Assembly (NCBI GenBank): GCA_022842245.1
Contig: JALHPZ010000025.1
Location: forward strand, 1 to 64,000
Reading direction: 5' to 3'
DNA length: 64,000 nt
Source: Gemmataceae bacterium
Lineage (GTDB): Bacteria > Planctomycetota > Planctomycetia > Gemmatales > Gemmataceae
Made by a program: the position numbers and the translations under genes
The notes under the pieces: model-generated
Database searches by the model: none
What the model was told of the DNA's origin: nothing
What the model saw: only the letters and a program-made list of their open reading frames with translations
In this document: positions 8,774 through 17,108 of the stretch, in pieces
Layout of the letters: every line of letters starts with the position of its first letter
How positions within the stretch are numbered: the first letter of the stretch is position 1

Positions 8774-10684
8774 TCAGTTCTTCGGCCCGTCGATGGTGTA
8801 CCACGACTTCCACTCGTCGAGCGCGATCCGCTTGCGGTCGTCGTTCGCGCCGGTCGGCGGGCCGAAATCCTTGTTGAACATCGCCTTCAACGAGGCCCGC
8901 GCGGCGCGGACGACGATATCGTCGATGTCCGTCACCCGTTCGATCAGGTCGAGCGTCAGGGTGCGATCGTCCTTCATGGCGGCGGCGAGGCAGGCGGCGC
9001 GGCGGAGTTCGGCGTCGCGGTCCTTCATGAGGCGGGCGAGCGTCTCGGAGTTCATGCGCACGAGCCGGTCGGCGAGCGCTTCGCGGGCCATGATCGACCG
9101 CTTCTCGGACAGGAAGGGGATCGACTGGGCGAGGCCGGCGGTCCACTGGCCCCCCTTGTTCTCGCGGGCAGCCTTGAGCTTCGCCTCCCACTTCGCGTCG
9201 GTCTGGCGCGCGATCAAGCCGTTGGCGATCCGGTCCGCCTCCGAGGGGCCGCGCACGCGGGCGGCTTCGGGGTTCTTGGGGTCGGGCGGGCCTTCGGTAT
9301 TCACGTCGATCTTGCGGCCCATGGCGGCGATCGCGATCGGCCCGCCGCGCGAGCCGCGCAGCTCGCCCGCGCCCGGGTCCTTCACCTTGCCGTCGATCTG
9401 ACGGGTCAGGTCCGACACGAGGTTGGATTTCTTGAGGAAGAGCACCGCGAAGGCCGTTTCGACGGCGGGACCGTGGCTCCCTCCCCACGAACCATCGGCT
9501 TGCTGCGCGGGCAGGAGCCGCTTCACGCCCCAGTCGTACCAGTCGACGTCGCCGATGGTCTGGAGGCCGTACGCCACGGCGACGCGCTCCAGGGACCAGA
9601 CGAAGTAGAGGTCGCCGGTCCCCCCCCAATGGCCCCCTTGTGGGACGTCGCCGCCCGGCGCCTTGGATCCGATGACTCGCCCAAGCGCGAGCAGGGCGCG
9701 ATCGATCGCCATGTCGCGCACGGTCGGGGGTTTCTTCTTTTGCTTGTCCTCGTCCTCCTCCATCTCCTCGTCGGTTTCGTCCGTTTCCTCCTTGGGCTTT
9801 TCATCCTTGCCCGGGGGATTGAAGAAGGCGTCGTCGTCCTTGACCTTGCGGGGTTTGTCCGGGTTGCCTTCGCCGACGAGTTTCTTGCCGGATTTCCGCG
9901 CTTCGTCGTTGGCCTTGCCGACGGCCAGGCCAAGCAGCCCGGCGCAGGTCATTGCGGGCGTGGACGACCCGCCGGTGCCGACGTTGTAGCCCCAGCCGTG
10001 ATCGACCGGGCTTTGCGTGCGCAGGAAGCGATTGTCGATCGCGTTGATCGCCGCGCTGGCCGGCACGCCGCGGCGCTGGGCGACCCAGGTGCCGACGATC
10101 GCGAACTGCGTGTTCGAGTTGTCGTCGCCCCCCATCATCATCCCTTCGCCGACTCCGCCCCCCAGGTTCCGCCGGCCCGAACGAAGAATCTTCTGGGCCT
10201 CCGGGTGGAGTCCCGTGCCGATCGGTTTGAGGGCACCGGCCAACCGGAGTTGCTCCGCCGCCGGAATGGCCTCTCCGCACGAGTAGGACCAACCGCCGAA
10301 GTTGTTTTGCCCGACCAGCAGCCGGGCACCCAGTACTTGGATGAGCGGTACGTCGCGCGAGTCGTTGAGTTTGTCCAGGAACAAGATGCCGAGCGCGAGG
10401 TTGTACGTCTTCGTTTCACCGAGTCCCGTTTCGCGCACCCCTTTGGCGATGGCGAGGATCACGGGGTCGTTGGCGGGCAGTTCCGCCTCGAGCATCGCGA
10501 GACCCGCCAGCGCCGCCGCGCCGATGCCGTGCGTGGTGTCCTGGAACGCGGCTTTCTTCAGGAATTCCACGCCGCGCTTGATGGCAGCGTTGTTCTTCTC
10601 CGGATCGACGGCCGCACGGCTGCCGGGAGCCGGCAGCAGCGCACACAAGGCCCCCAGGCAGAGTATCGGCAAAACGTGACGCAT
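8774..10684 (-). CDS. Secreted squalene-cyclase/prenyltransferase-like repeat protein
   Basis: A protein of 636 residues. The ATG at 10684 gives a signal peptide ending in an Ala-rich site (MRHVLPILCLGALCALLPAP). The first two thirds show alpha/alpha-barrel repeats of the squalene oxidase/prenyltransferase type: AIKRGVEFLKKAAFQD, LALGILFLDKLND, FGGWSYSCGE, DHGWGYNVGTGGSSTPAMTCAGLLGL and QQADGSWGGSHGPAVETAFAVLFL in pieces. A charged acidic linker (KEETDETDEEMEEDEDKQ) interrupts near residue 310. The C-terminal 150 residues look like HEAT-type helical repeats. No DXDD cyclase motif is visible, so a binding or scaffold role is as likely as catalysis. Confidence 0.8.
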   Translation of the reverse strand: MRHVLPILCLGALCALLPAPGSRAAVDPEKNNAAIKRGVEFLKKAAFQDTTHGIGAAALAGLAMLEAELPANDPVILAIAKGVRETGLGETKTYNLALGILFLDKLNDSRDVPLIQVLGARLLVGQNNFGGWSYSCGEAIPAAEQLRLAGALKPIGTGLHPEAQKILRSGRRNLGGGVGEGMMMGGDDNSNTQFAIVGTWVAQRRGVPASAAINAIDNRFLRTQSPVDHGWGYNVGTGGSSTPAMTCAGLLGLAVGKANDEARKSGKKLVGEGNPDKPRKVKDDDAFFNPPGKDEKPKEETDETDEEMEEDEDKQKKKPPTVRDMAIDRALLALGRVIGSKAPGGDVPQGGHWGGTGDLYFVWSLERVAVAYGLQTIGDVDWYDWGVKRLLPAQQADGSWGGSHGPAVETAFAVLFLKKSNLVSDLTRQIDGKVKDPGAGELRGSRGGPIAIAAMGRKIDVNTEGPPDPKNPEAARVRGPSEADRIANGLIARQTDAKWEAKLKAARENKGGQWTAGLAQSIPFLSEKRSIMAREALADRLVRMNSETLARLMKDRDAELRRAACLAAAMKDDRTLTLDLIERVTDIDDIVVRAARASLKAMFNKDFGPPTGANDDRKRIALDEWKSWYTIDGPKN

Positions 10685-10767
10685 CGCGGCCCCTCGAACC
10701 ACTGTTCGGACAAGTCTAGTATGTCCGAATCCCCCGTGCCGGTCCACAGCGCATTCCGATTCCGAGT

Positions 10768-10832
10768 CCCCGCGGACGGTCGTCCGCAGGCTTCTTGAAT
10801 ATGCCGGAAGCCCGCGGACGAACGTCCGCGGG
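10768..10832. repeat. REPIN 1: inverted pair of REP palindromes
   Basis: The first palindrome (about 10768-10790) is imperfect and is followed by CTTC. The second (10811-10832) is perfect, with arms cccgcggacg and cgtccgcggg around aa, and is preceded by GAAG. The two are therefore head-to-head, the REPIN arrangement. The pair lies just downstream of the RAYT gene stop at 10836. Confidence 0.8.
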
Positions 10833-10835
10833 GAG

Positions 10836-11366
10836 TCATTTCGCGGGATGATCCTTAAAATCCCACACCCACGCCCCTTCGTCCCGATGGCGCAGAATGT
10901 AACTGTAAGTATTCAACTGGTGCTGCCGGTCGCGGATGCGGCTGGCCTTGCCGCCCTTGGCCCAGAGCTTGCCGGCCCAGCCGAGTTCCTTCAACTGGAA
11001 CGTCGCCTCGCGTTTCGCATAGCCGACCCAAAGTTTCGGGATGTCTCCCGCCGGCATTTTGGCCAGTAGATGCACGTGGTTGCTGCTGACGCTCAGGGCG
11101 AGTACTTGGGCCGTGTATTCCTGGAGCTTCGACACCATCGCGAGCGCCACGACTTCACGCAGATCGCGTTCGATCATCACGGGTGCTTGCTTCAGCAGAC
11201 CCATACTGCGCTGATGAAGGCTTTGATACATCCCCGGCGGTGGAGGGTTCTTGTAATCGCCTTCGACGTGCTGGCGGTGGTGACGGGTGCGAAAGCCGCG
11301 CGGGTCGCCGAGGAGCCACGCGGCATAGGTGTGCGTGGTGCAATGGAACCAGATGCGCTCTTCCAT
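10836..11366 (-). CDS. REP-associated Y1-type transposase (RAYT)
   Basis: A protein of 176 residues; the ATG at 11366 is used because the longer frame upstream only translates REP palindromes. The HUH-type motif NHVHLLAKMP is clear near residue 102, followed by helices typical of the Y1/RAYT fold (RDRQHQLNTYSYILRHRDE). RAYTs are single-copy relatives of IS200 TnpA that nick REP palindromes. At the usual catalytic-tyrosine region (GKLWAKGGKASRIRD) I see no tyrosine, so activity is uncertain. Matching REP palindromes lie on both sides within 125 bp, which supports the assignment. Confidence 0.8.
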   Translation of the reverse strand: MEERIWFHCTTHTYAAWLLGDPRGFRTRHHRQHVEGDYKNPPPPGMYQSLHQRSMGLLKQAPVMIERDLREVVALAMVSKLQEYTAQVLALSVSSNHVHLLAKMPAGDIPKLWVGYAKREATFQLKELGWAGKLWAKGGKASRIRDRQHQLNTYSYILRHRDEGAWVWDFKDHPAK

Positions 11367-11380
11367 TGGTGATCCCACTG

Positions 11381-11444
11381 CCCACGGACGTTCGTCCGTG
11401 GGCTTCGCCCCAAAACCGGAAGCCCGCGGACGAACGTCCGCGGG
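11381..11444. repeat. REPIN 2: inverted pair of REP palindromes
   Basis: Palindrome 11381-11402 (arms cccacggacg and cgtccgtggg around tt) is followed by CTTC. Palindrome 11423-11444 (arms cccgcggacg and cgtccgcggg around aa) is preceded by GGAAG. Orientation and spacing match REPIN 1. It lies 15 bp upstream of the RAYT start codon. Confidence 0.8.
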
Positions 11445-11460
11445 GAATCCTACCAGGAAG

Positions 11461-11482
11461 CCCGCGGACGAACGTCCGCGGG
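11461..11482 (+). repeat. Single REP palindrome
   Basis: A perfect 22-bp palindrome with arms cccgcggacg and cgtccgcggg, preceded by GGAAG as in the other copies. It lies 8 bp beyond the stop of the SMP-30 gene and could stabilise or terminate that transcript. Confidence 0.8.
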
Positions 11483-11489
11483 CGGTCAC

Positions 11490-12521
11490 TCAAAACCCGA
11501 TCCCCTTCACCTTGGTCTTAATGCGGATCAAATGATGGTTCGCGCAGATGTAAAGGTAGCTGCCGTCGTCGCCGAAGCAGCAGTTGCCGGTCTTGTCGTT
11601 CGTCACGATCGTTCCGAGCAGCTTGCCGTCCGGGCCGAAGACGAAGACGCCGCCGGGGCCGGTCGCCCAGACGTTGCCGCTCTGGTCGTACTTGAGGCCA
11701 TCCGGCAGGCCGGGGCGCTTCGCCTTCACGAGGTCGGTCGTGTCGTAAAGCTGCTTGCCGTCGCCGAGGGTGCCGTCGTCCTTCACGGGGAAGTTCATCC
11801 AGATCGCCTTGTCCGGGTCGGAGTTCGCGACCGTCAGCGTCTTGCCGTCCGGCGACAGGCCGATGCCGTTCGGCCGCGTCATCACCTTCGTCAGCAGCGT
11901 CAGATCGCCGTTCGGCTTCAGGCGATAGACGCCCTGGAAGTCGAGTTCCTTCGCGGGGTCTTCCATGATCTTCGGCAGGCCGTACGGCGGGTCGGTGAAG
12001 TAGAGGTCGCCGTTCGGATGGTAGACGAGGTCGTTCGGGCTGTTCAGCCGTTTGCCCATGTACTTGTCGGCGAGGGTGACGAACTTGCCGTCGACGAGCT
12101 TCGCGACGCGGCGGTCGCCGTGCTGGCAGAGGACGAGGTGTCCATCCTTGTTGAACGTGAGGCCGTTCGAGCCGGGTTCGTAGCCGGTGAACTTCTCCTT
12201 GCCGGTGTAACCGCTCGGTTCGAGGAAGACGTGCAGGCCGTTCTTGGCGGACCAGCTGTGCACGCGGTTCTTCGGGATGTCGCAGAAGAGCACCTGCGAA
12301 TGCTTTTTGTCCCAGACCGGCCCTTCGGACCAGGTGAACCCGGCCGCGAGTTCCTCGATCTTCGCGTCCTTGCCGATGAGGTCGTCGAACTTGGGGTCCT
12401 TGCGTTCGATGGCGCGGGCGGGCGCGGGGCCGTTGGGGTCCTCCTGCGCGAGGGCCTGGAGGGCCGAAGGACCGAAGGCGGCGGCGGCGAGGAAGGTTTT
12501 CAAGACAGTCCGGCGAGACAT
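11490..12521 (-). CDS. SMP-30/gluconolactonase family protein, exported
   Basis: A protein of 343 residues from the ATG at 12521. MSRRTVLKTFLAAAAFG is a twin-arginine-type signal. The mature part is a six-bladed SMP-30 propeller: GFTWSEGPVWDKKH near residue 60 supplies the conserved metal-binding Glu, followed by PGSNGLTFNKDG, RLNSPNDLVYHPNGDLYFTDP, RPNGIGLSPDGKTL and GLPDGLKYDQSGNVW (catalytic Asp region) in pieces. These enzymes hydrolyse sugar lactones or similar esters. The gene is monocistronic, with REP palindromes immediately after its stop. Confidence 0.92.
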   Translation of the reverse strand: MSRRTVLKTFLAAAAFGPSALQALAQEDPNGPAPARAIERKDPKFDDLIGKDAKIEELAAGFTWSEGPVWDKKHSQVLFCDIPKNRVHSWSAKNGLHVFLEPSGYTGKEKFTGYEPGSNGLTFNKDGHLVLCQHGDRRVAKLVDGKFVTLADKYMGKRLNSPNDLVYHPNGDLYFTDPPYGLPKIMEDPAKELDFQGVYRLKPNGDLTLLTKVMTRPNGIGLSPDGKTLTVANSDPDKAIWMNFPVKDDGTLGDGKQLYDTTDLVKAKRPGLPDGLKYDQSGNVWATGPGGVFVFGPDGKLLGTIVTNDKTGNCCFGDDGSYLYICANHHLIRIKTKVKGIGF

Positions 12522-12727
12522 GGTTGTTGGCTCCGTGGGGCCGTGCGGATCGGGGAGGAATGCGGTGGTCGTCCGGCGGCGACAGTCATCGTAACGCGAA
12601 CGACGGGCGGGACAAGCGGATTCTGTTCCTGCGTTTTCCGCTAGCCGGGCTGGACCGGACAGCTAGGAATGGTAGGATCGGTTCCCTCCCACCTACACGC
12701 ACATTGTCTCGGAAGGGGTACTCCGCC

Positions 12728-14476
12728 GTGTCCACCGAAACGAACGGATTGAAAACGACAACGCTTTCGCCGACGGGCCACCCCACCGGCTTCTGGTTCT
12801 TCTTCTGGGGCGAGTTCGCCGAGCGGTGCTCGTACTACGGCATGCGGGCGATCCTCGCGCTCTACATGACCGAGCGCCTCGGCGTGGACAAGGGGGACGC
12901 CGGCACCTTCATGTCGTTGTTCATTGCCGCCTGCTATTTCTTCCCGCTCATCGGCGGCTGGATCGCGGACAACTTCCTCGGCAAGTATTGGACCATCGTC
13001 CTCTTCAGCGTGCCCTACGTCGCGGCGCAGTTTTTCGTCGGCATCGAGAACAAGTATCTCGTGTTTGGCGCACTCGTGCTGCTTGCGATGGGGTCGGGCG
13101 TGATCAAGCCCAACATCTCGACCTTGATGGGCCTCACATACGACCAGCAGAGACCCGGGCAGGACCAACTGAGAACGAGCGCGTTCTCGTGGTTCTACAT
13201 GGCCATCAACATCGGCGCGTTCCTCTCGCAGGTGTCGATGCCGTTCCTGCGCACGAATTACGGTTATCAGATCGCGTTCCTGTTCCCGGCCGGACTCATG
13301 GCCCTCGCACTGATGATCTTCGCGGCGGGGAAACGGTACTACGCCCGGGAAAGCATCACGCGCAAAGTCGTCGGCGACCCGTCGACGGCACCCACCGAAG
13401 GACGAACCGTCACGGGGCTGCCGGTCTATACCAAGTTCGTTTCGCCGGAGGAGAAGGCCGCCGATACGAAGCTCAAACTCCAGACACTTGGCAAGATCGG
13501 CGCACTGTTCCTCACCGTCATGTTTTTCTGGGCGATCTTCGACCAGTCGGCCAGCACGTGGATCTTCTTCGCCAACACCTACATGGACTGCACGCTCTTC
13601 GGCGTCCCGACCCCGCCGGACGCGATCCAAGCCTTCAACCCGCTTTTCATCGTGCTCCTCGTGCCGGTCAGCGTCGCGCTGTTCAAAGCCTACCCGGTGA
13701 AGGCGACGACGAAGATCGCCATCGGCTACGTCCTGACCGCACTGAGCATGGTCATTATGAGCCTGTCCGGCTTCATGTCCGGCACGGCCGAGAAGCAATT
13801 GAAGGTGACCTTCCCCGAAGGCAGTCTGGTCGTCCCGAAGGGGAACGTGAAACTCGATGAAGTGAAGTCCGGAGAAGTTTCGCTCGGCGACCTGAAAATC
13901 CAAGCTACCGATTGGAACTTCAACAAAGACAACAAGAAGCTGGAATTCGCGAACGGCGGCATCGCGTTCGCCAAGAACCTTTCGATCAAGATCAACGGCG
14001 GCCACGTCGAAGCCGTTCCGAAGCCGGAAGACCTGTCCGCCGGCGGCGTGCTCGAACCCCTGATGAAATACGGCGACGAACTGAAGGACGTGAAACCCGA
14101 ATCGGCCAAGGTCACGATCGAAGAGATCGACTGGGTGAAGCCGGCCGACCGGATCAGCGTCTGGTGGCAGGTGTTCGCCTATCTCATCCTGACCATCGCC
14201 GAGATTCTTGTCTCGATCACCGGCCTCGAGTTGGCCTTCGTCGCGGCGCCAGCGACGATGAAGAGCTTCGTCACCGCCTGCTGGCTCGCGGTCGTCTTCC
14301 TCGCGAACCTGCTGATCAACGCGCCGATCACGCAGCTCTATCCAATGATGCCGCCGGGCATCTACTTCGCCATGCTCGGCGGAGCAATGCTGGCGATCTT
14401 GGCGATCTACGCGCCGATCGCGTCGCGGTTCAACCGGATGATGGCGGAACAGAAAGCCGCCGGGACGACCGGTTGA
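12728..14476 (+). CDS. POT/PTR2 family proton-coupled peptide transporter
   Basis: A protein of 582 residues. The GTG at 12728 is preceded by GGAAGGGG at normal spacing and places the first helix close to the N-terminus; the longer open frame has no support. Family motifs are FWGEFAERCSYYGMRA (ExxERFxYY-like, residues 22-37), GGWIADNFLGKYWTI and FSWFYMAINIGAF. A soluble, beta-rich insertion of about 120 residues (about 350-470) interrupts the helices after MSLSGFMSGT. Transport of di- or tripeptides driven by protons is the family role. The stop is 1 bp from the stop of the convergent carboxylase gene. Confidence 0.92.
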   Translation: MSTETNGLKTTTLSPTGHPTGFWFFFWGEFAERCSYYGMRAILALYMTERLGVDKGDAGTFMSLFIAACYFFPLIGGWIADNFLGKYWTIVLFSVPYVAAQFFVGIENKYLVFGALVLLAMGSGVIKPNISTLMGLTYDQQRPGQDQLRTSAFSWFYMAINIGAFLSQVSMPFLRTNYGYQIAFLFPAGLMALALMIFAAGKRYYARESITRKVVGDPSTAPTEGRTVTGLPVYTKFVSPEEKAADTKLKLQTLGKIGALFLTVMFFWAIFDQSASTWIFFANTYMDCTLFGVPTPPDAIQAFNPLFIVLLVPVSVALFKAYPVKATTKIAIGYVLTALSMVIMSLSGFMSGTAEKQLKVTFPEGSLVVPKGNVKLDEVKSGEVSLGDLKIQATDWNFNKDNKKLEFANGGIAFAKNLSIKINGGHVEAVPKPEDLSAGGVLEPLMKYGDELKDVKPESAKVTIEEIDWVKPADRISVWWQVFAYLILTIAEILVSITGLELAFVAAPATMKSFVTACWLAVVFLANLLINAPITQLYPMMPPGIYFAMLGGAMLAILAIYAPIASRFNRMMAEQKAAGTTG

Positions 14477-14477
14477 G

Positions 14478-16064
14478 TCACACCTGAAACACCCCCGTCT
14501 TGAACTCGCGGCCGTCGTCGTGGCGTGCCGCGATCTCGAACGCCTCCAATAACACCGGGCGCGTCGCGACCGGAGGCACGATTGCGTCCACCCACAATCT
14601 CGCCGCCGCGTAGCGTATGTCGGTCTGCTCGTCGTAGGACGCCTTCACCCTGTCCCGCAGCTCGGCCAGCTCGGCCGCGTCGGGTTCCTTGCCGGCCCGT
14701 TTCAGGGCCTGCACCTGAATGTCCAGCAGCGTATTCGCCGCCTGGTCGCCGCCCATCACGGCGTATTTGGCCGTCGGCCATGCGAAGATGAATCGCGGGT
14801 CGAACGCCTTGCCGCAGAGGGCGTAGTTGCCGGCCCCGAACGAGCCGCCGGTGATGAGCGTGATCTTCGGCACGACGGAGTTGCTGATCGCGTTCACGAG
14901 CTTCGCGCCGGCCTTGATGATGCCAGCCTGCTCCGAATCGCGGCCGACCATGAAGCCGTTCACGTTTTGAATGAACAGGATCGGCACGCGCGTCTGGTTG
15001 CAGTCCATGACGAAGCGCGCCGCCTTCTCGGCCGAGTCGACGTAGAGGACGCCGCCGAACTGCAGGACGCCGGCCGCGGTCTTGACGCGCTTCGTCTGAT
15101 TGGCGACCACGCCGACGGGGCGACCGCCGAGCCGGCCGGTACCGCAGACAACGGTCTCGCCGTACTCGGCCTTGTACTCGTCGAAGGGGGCGGGGTCGAG
15201 AATGTGTTTCAGGAGGTCGCGGACGTCATTGGAATTCGGGAGCGCGGATTCCCCCGCGACGGTCGTCGCGGGGCTTCCGGGGTCTTTCTTCAGCATTCCG
15301 ATCAATCGCTTCAGTCGTTCCAAACAACTCGTGTCGTCCTTCTCGCGGTAGTCGATGGTGCCGCTAATGCCGGCGTGCATCTTCGCGCCGCCGAGGTCTT
15401 CGTGATCGACCACTTGCCCGATGGCGGCCTTCACGAGCGCCGGGCCGGCGAGATACAACCCGCTGCCTTCGGTCATCAGCAGCTTGTCGCACAGCACGGG
15501 CAGGTAGCCGCCGCCGGCCACGCAGTTGCCCATGATCGCAGCGAACTGCGGAATCCCTTCGGCCGAGATGACGGCGTTGTTGCGGAAGATGCGGCCGAAG
15601 TCGTCCTCGTCCGGAAAGACCTCGTCTTGCAGCGGCAGGAAGACGCCGGCCGAATCGACGAGGTAAACCAGCGGCAGCCGGTTCTCCCGGGCGATACGCT
15701 GGGCGCGCAGCACCTTCTTGCACGTCATCGGGAAGAACGCCCCGGCCTTCACGGTGGCGTCGTTCGCGATCACCATCACGCGCCGGCCTTCGACTTGGCC
15801 GATGCCCGTCACGACGCCGGCCGACGGCGCGCCGCCCCACTCGGCGTACATCCCGTGCGCGGCCCAGAGGCCGAGTTCGAGGAAAAGGGGTCGGGAGTCG
15901 TTTTCGCGGCGAAAAAGACTCCCGACCCCTTTTCCGTCGCCGTCGAGCAACTTCGCGATCCGCTCGCGCGCGGTGAGGCGGCCCTTGTCGTGCTGGCGCG
16001 CGATCGCCTTCGCGCCGCCGCCCAGCCGGATGATCGCCTCCTCGGCCGCGAGATCGAACGACAT
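14478..16064 (-). CDS. Acyl-CoA carboxylase carboxyltransferase subunit (PccB/MccB-like) carrying a palindromic insert
   Basis: A protein of 528 residues from the ATG at 16064. It belongs to the biotin-dependent carboxyltransferase family: GRLTARERIAKLL near residue 28, GVVTGIGQVEGRRVMVIAND, the acyl-CoA-binding region with LPLVYLVDSAGVFLPLQDE, NCVAGGGYLPVLCD, and the second half GGSFGAGNYALCGKAFDPRF and FAWPTAKYAVMGGDQAAN. The substrate (propionyl-, methylcrotonyl- or another acyl-CoA) is not certain. Residues 44-61 (GKGVGSLFRRENDSRPLF) are encoded by a 55-bp palindrome that looks inserted between the N-terminal helix and the conserved FLELG strand. It starts 9 bp after the pyrE stop, so it is co-transcribed. 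No biotin carboxylase gene is adjacent. Confidence 0.9.
   Translation of the reverse strand: MSFDLAAEEAIIRLGGGAKAIARQHDKGRLTARERIAKLLDGDGKGVGSLFRRENDSRPLFLELGLWAAHGMYAEWGGAPSAGVVTGIGQVEGRRVMVIANDATVKAGAFFPMTCKKVLRAQRIARENRLPLVYLVDSAGVFLPLQDEVFPDEDDFGRIFRNNAVISAEGIPQFAAIMGNCVAGGGYLPVLCDKLLMTEGSGLYLAGPALVKAAIGQVVDHEDLGGAKMHAGISGTIDYREKDDTSCLERLKRLIGMLKKDPGSPATTVAGESALPNSNDVRDLLKHILDPAPFDEYKAEYGETVVCGTGRLGGRPVGVVANQTKRVKTAAGVLQFGGVLYVDSAEKAARFVMDCNQTRVPILFIQNVNGFMVGRDSEQAGIIKAGAKLVNAISNSVVPKITLITGGSFGAGNYALCGKAFDPRFIFAWPTAKYAVMGGDQAANTLLDIQVQALKRAGKEPDAAELAELRDRVKASYDEQTDIRYAAARLWVDAIVPPVATRPVLLEAFEIAARHDDGREFKTGVFQV
15881..15935. repeat. 55-bp near-perfect palindrome inside a reading frame
   Basis: The outer 19-bp arms (15881-15899 and 15917-15935) are perfectly complementary. 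The inner ttttcgc (15901-15907) and gcgaaaa (15909-15915) pair as well, leaving a single mismatch (15900 against 15916) and one central base. The palindrome begins on a codon boundary of the minus-strand carboxyltransferase gene and is translated. Its length of 18 codons plus one base fits an in-frame insertion. Confidence 0.9.
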
Positions 16065-16073
16065 GACTGTTCC

Positions 16074-16622
16074 TCAACCCTTTGGGGGTTCGATGCCGAA
16101 ATCGCGGATCGTGAAGATGGGCCGGAAGTCGTACTTCGCCAGCGCCTCGCGCGCGCCTTGCAACCGGTCGCAGATGCACACCACGCGCAACACCGTCGCC
16201 CCCAACGCCTCGACCGCCTCGATCGCTTGCACGACGCTGCCGCCGGTCGTCAGCACGTCGTCGATCACGACGACCTGGTCGCCGGCGCGCACCTGACCTT
16301 CGACGAGTTCCTTGCCGCCGTGCTCCTTGACCTTCTTGCGGACGAAAAAGCCCTCCATCGCGCGGCCGTGGCGGTGGAAGGCCGTCAGCGCCGCGGCCGC
16401 CATCGGAATCGCGCCGACCTCGAGGCCGCCGATCGCCTGGAAGTCCAAATCGCTCGTCGCCTCGTAGAGGAGTTCGCCGAGCAGCGTGATCGCCTCGGCG
16501 TGGAACAGGACCTTCTTCGAGTTGACGTAGTAGCTGGACTTCTTCCCGCTGGCGAGCGTGAAGTCGCCGAACTGCAAGGCCCGTTCGCGGAAGAGTTGCT
16601 GGAGGCGGTCGCGGTGAGTCAT
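16074..16622 (-). CDS. pyrE: Orotate phosphoribosyltransferase
   Basis: A protein of 182 residues from the ATG at 16622, chosen because MTHRDRLQQLFRERAL matches the normal start of the family; the upstream frame is repeat-like. It transfers phosphoribosyl to orotate in UMP synthesis. Visible motifs are FTLASGKKSSYYVNSKKV (residues about 20-37), GGLEVGAIPMAAA, FFVRKKVKEHGG and the PRPP-binding loop VVVIDDVLTTGGS (about 117-129). Enzyme length is usual. The carboxyltransferase gene follows at 9 bp. A short inverted repeat (agtgtcagtg and cactgacact) spans the divergent promoter region with the pterin dehydratase gene. Confidence 0.95.
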   Translation of the reverse strand: MTHRDRLQQLFRERALQFGDFTLASGKKSSYYVNSKKVLFHAEAITLLGELLYEATSDLDFQAIGGLEVGAIPMAAAALTAFHRHGRAMEGFFVRKKVKEHGGKELVEGQVRAGDQVVVIDDVLTTGGSVVQAIEAVEALGATVLRVVCICDRLQGAREALAKYDFRPIFTIRDFGIEPPKG

Positions 16623-16746
16623 GAGTAGTGTCAGTGACAGTGGTGAGTGGTTAGATATGAGTATACTCGGCTCTCGCGCGGCGTCGCGATGGCCGTTTCG
16701 CCCAATGTCTTTCACTGACCACCGACACTAACCACTGACACTTCCT

Positions 16747-17103
16747 ATGGACAAGCGCACCTACACCGACGCCGAGGTCGCCGCGAAGCTCGCCGAGCAC
16801 GGCCTAACCGAATGGTACCTCGAAGACGGCTGGATCCGCCGGAAGTACAACACCGACGGCTGGCCGCAGACGCTGATGGCCGTGAACGCCATCGGCTACC
16901 TCTGCGAGGCGGCGTGGCACCACGCGGACCTCTCCATCACCTGGGGCAAGCTCTGGGTGAAGCTCAAGACCCACGACGCCGGCGGCATCACCGACAAGGA
17001 TTTCGCATTGGCGAAGGAAATCGAAGCGGTAGTATTGTGGCGACCGGCCGTCGGCAGCCCGCTCGGCACCGGCAACCCCAAGAAATTCGTCTTCAGCAAG
17101 TGA
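16747..17103 (+). CDS. Pterin-4a-carbinolamine dehydratase-like protein
   Basis: A protein of 118 residues. The family signature EAAWHHADLSITWGKLWVK, with KTHDAGGIT following, contains the active-site His pair and the downstream Thr-His, near residues 53-80. The enzyme dehydrates 4a-hydroxytetrahydropterin to recycle the pterin cofactor, and a version called DCoH can also bind transcription factors. The C-terminal tail (LWRPAVGSPLGTGNPKKF) is slightly longer than the minimal fold. No aromatic amino-acid hydroxylase is nearby. The DUF6807 gene follows at 5 bp. Confidence 0.88.
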   Translation: MDKRTYTDAEVAAKLAEHGLTEWYLEDGWIRRKYNTDGWPQTLMAVNAIGYLCEAAWHHADLSITWGKLWVKLKTHDAGGITDKDFALAKEIEAVVLWRPAVGSPLGTGNPKKFVFSK

Positions 17104-17108
17104 ACCCC

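Noticed and set aside
10768..11482. CRISPR array suggested by repeated 22-bp units
   Set aside because: The units are palindromic, irregularly spaced, in alternating orientation and surround a RAYT gene, as REP sequences do. There are no spacers of constant length and no cas genes.
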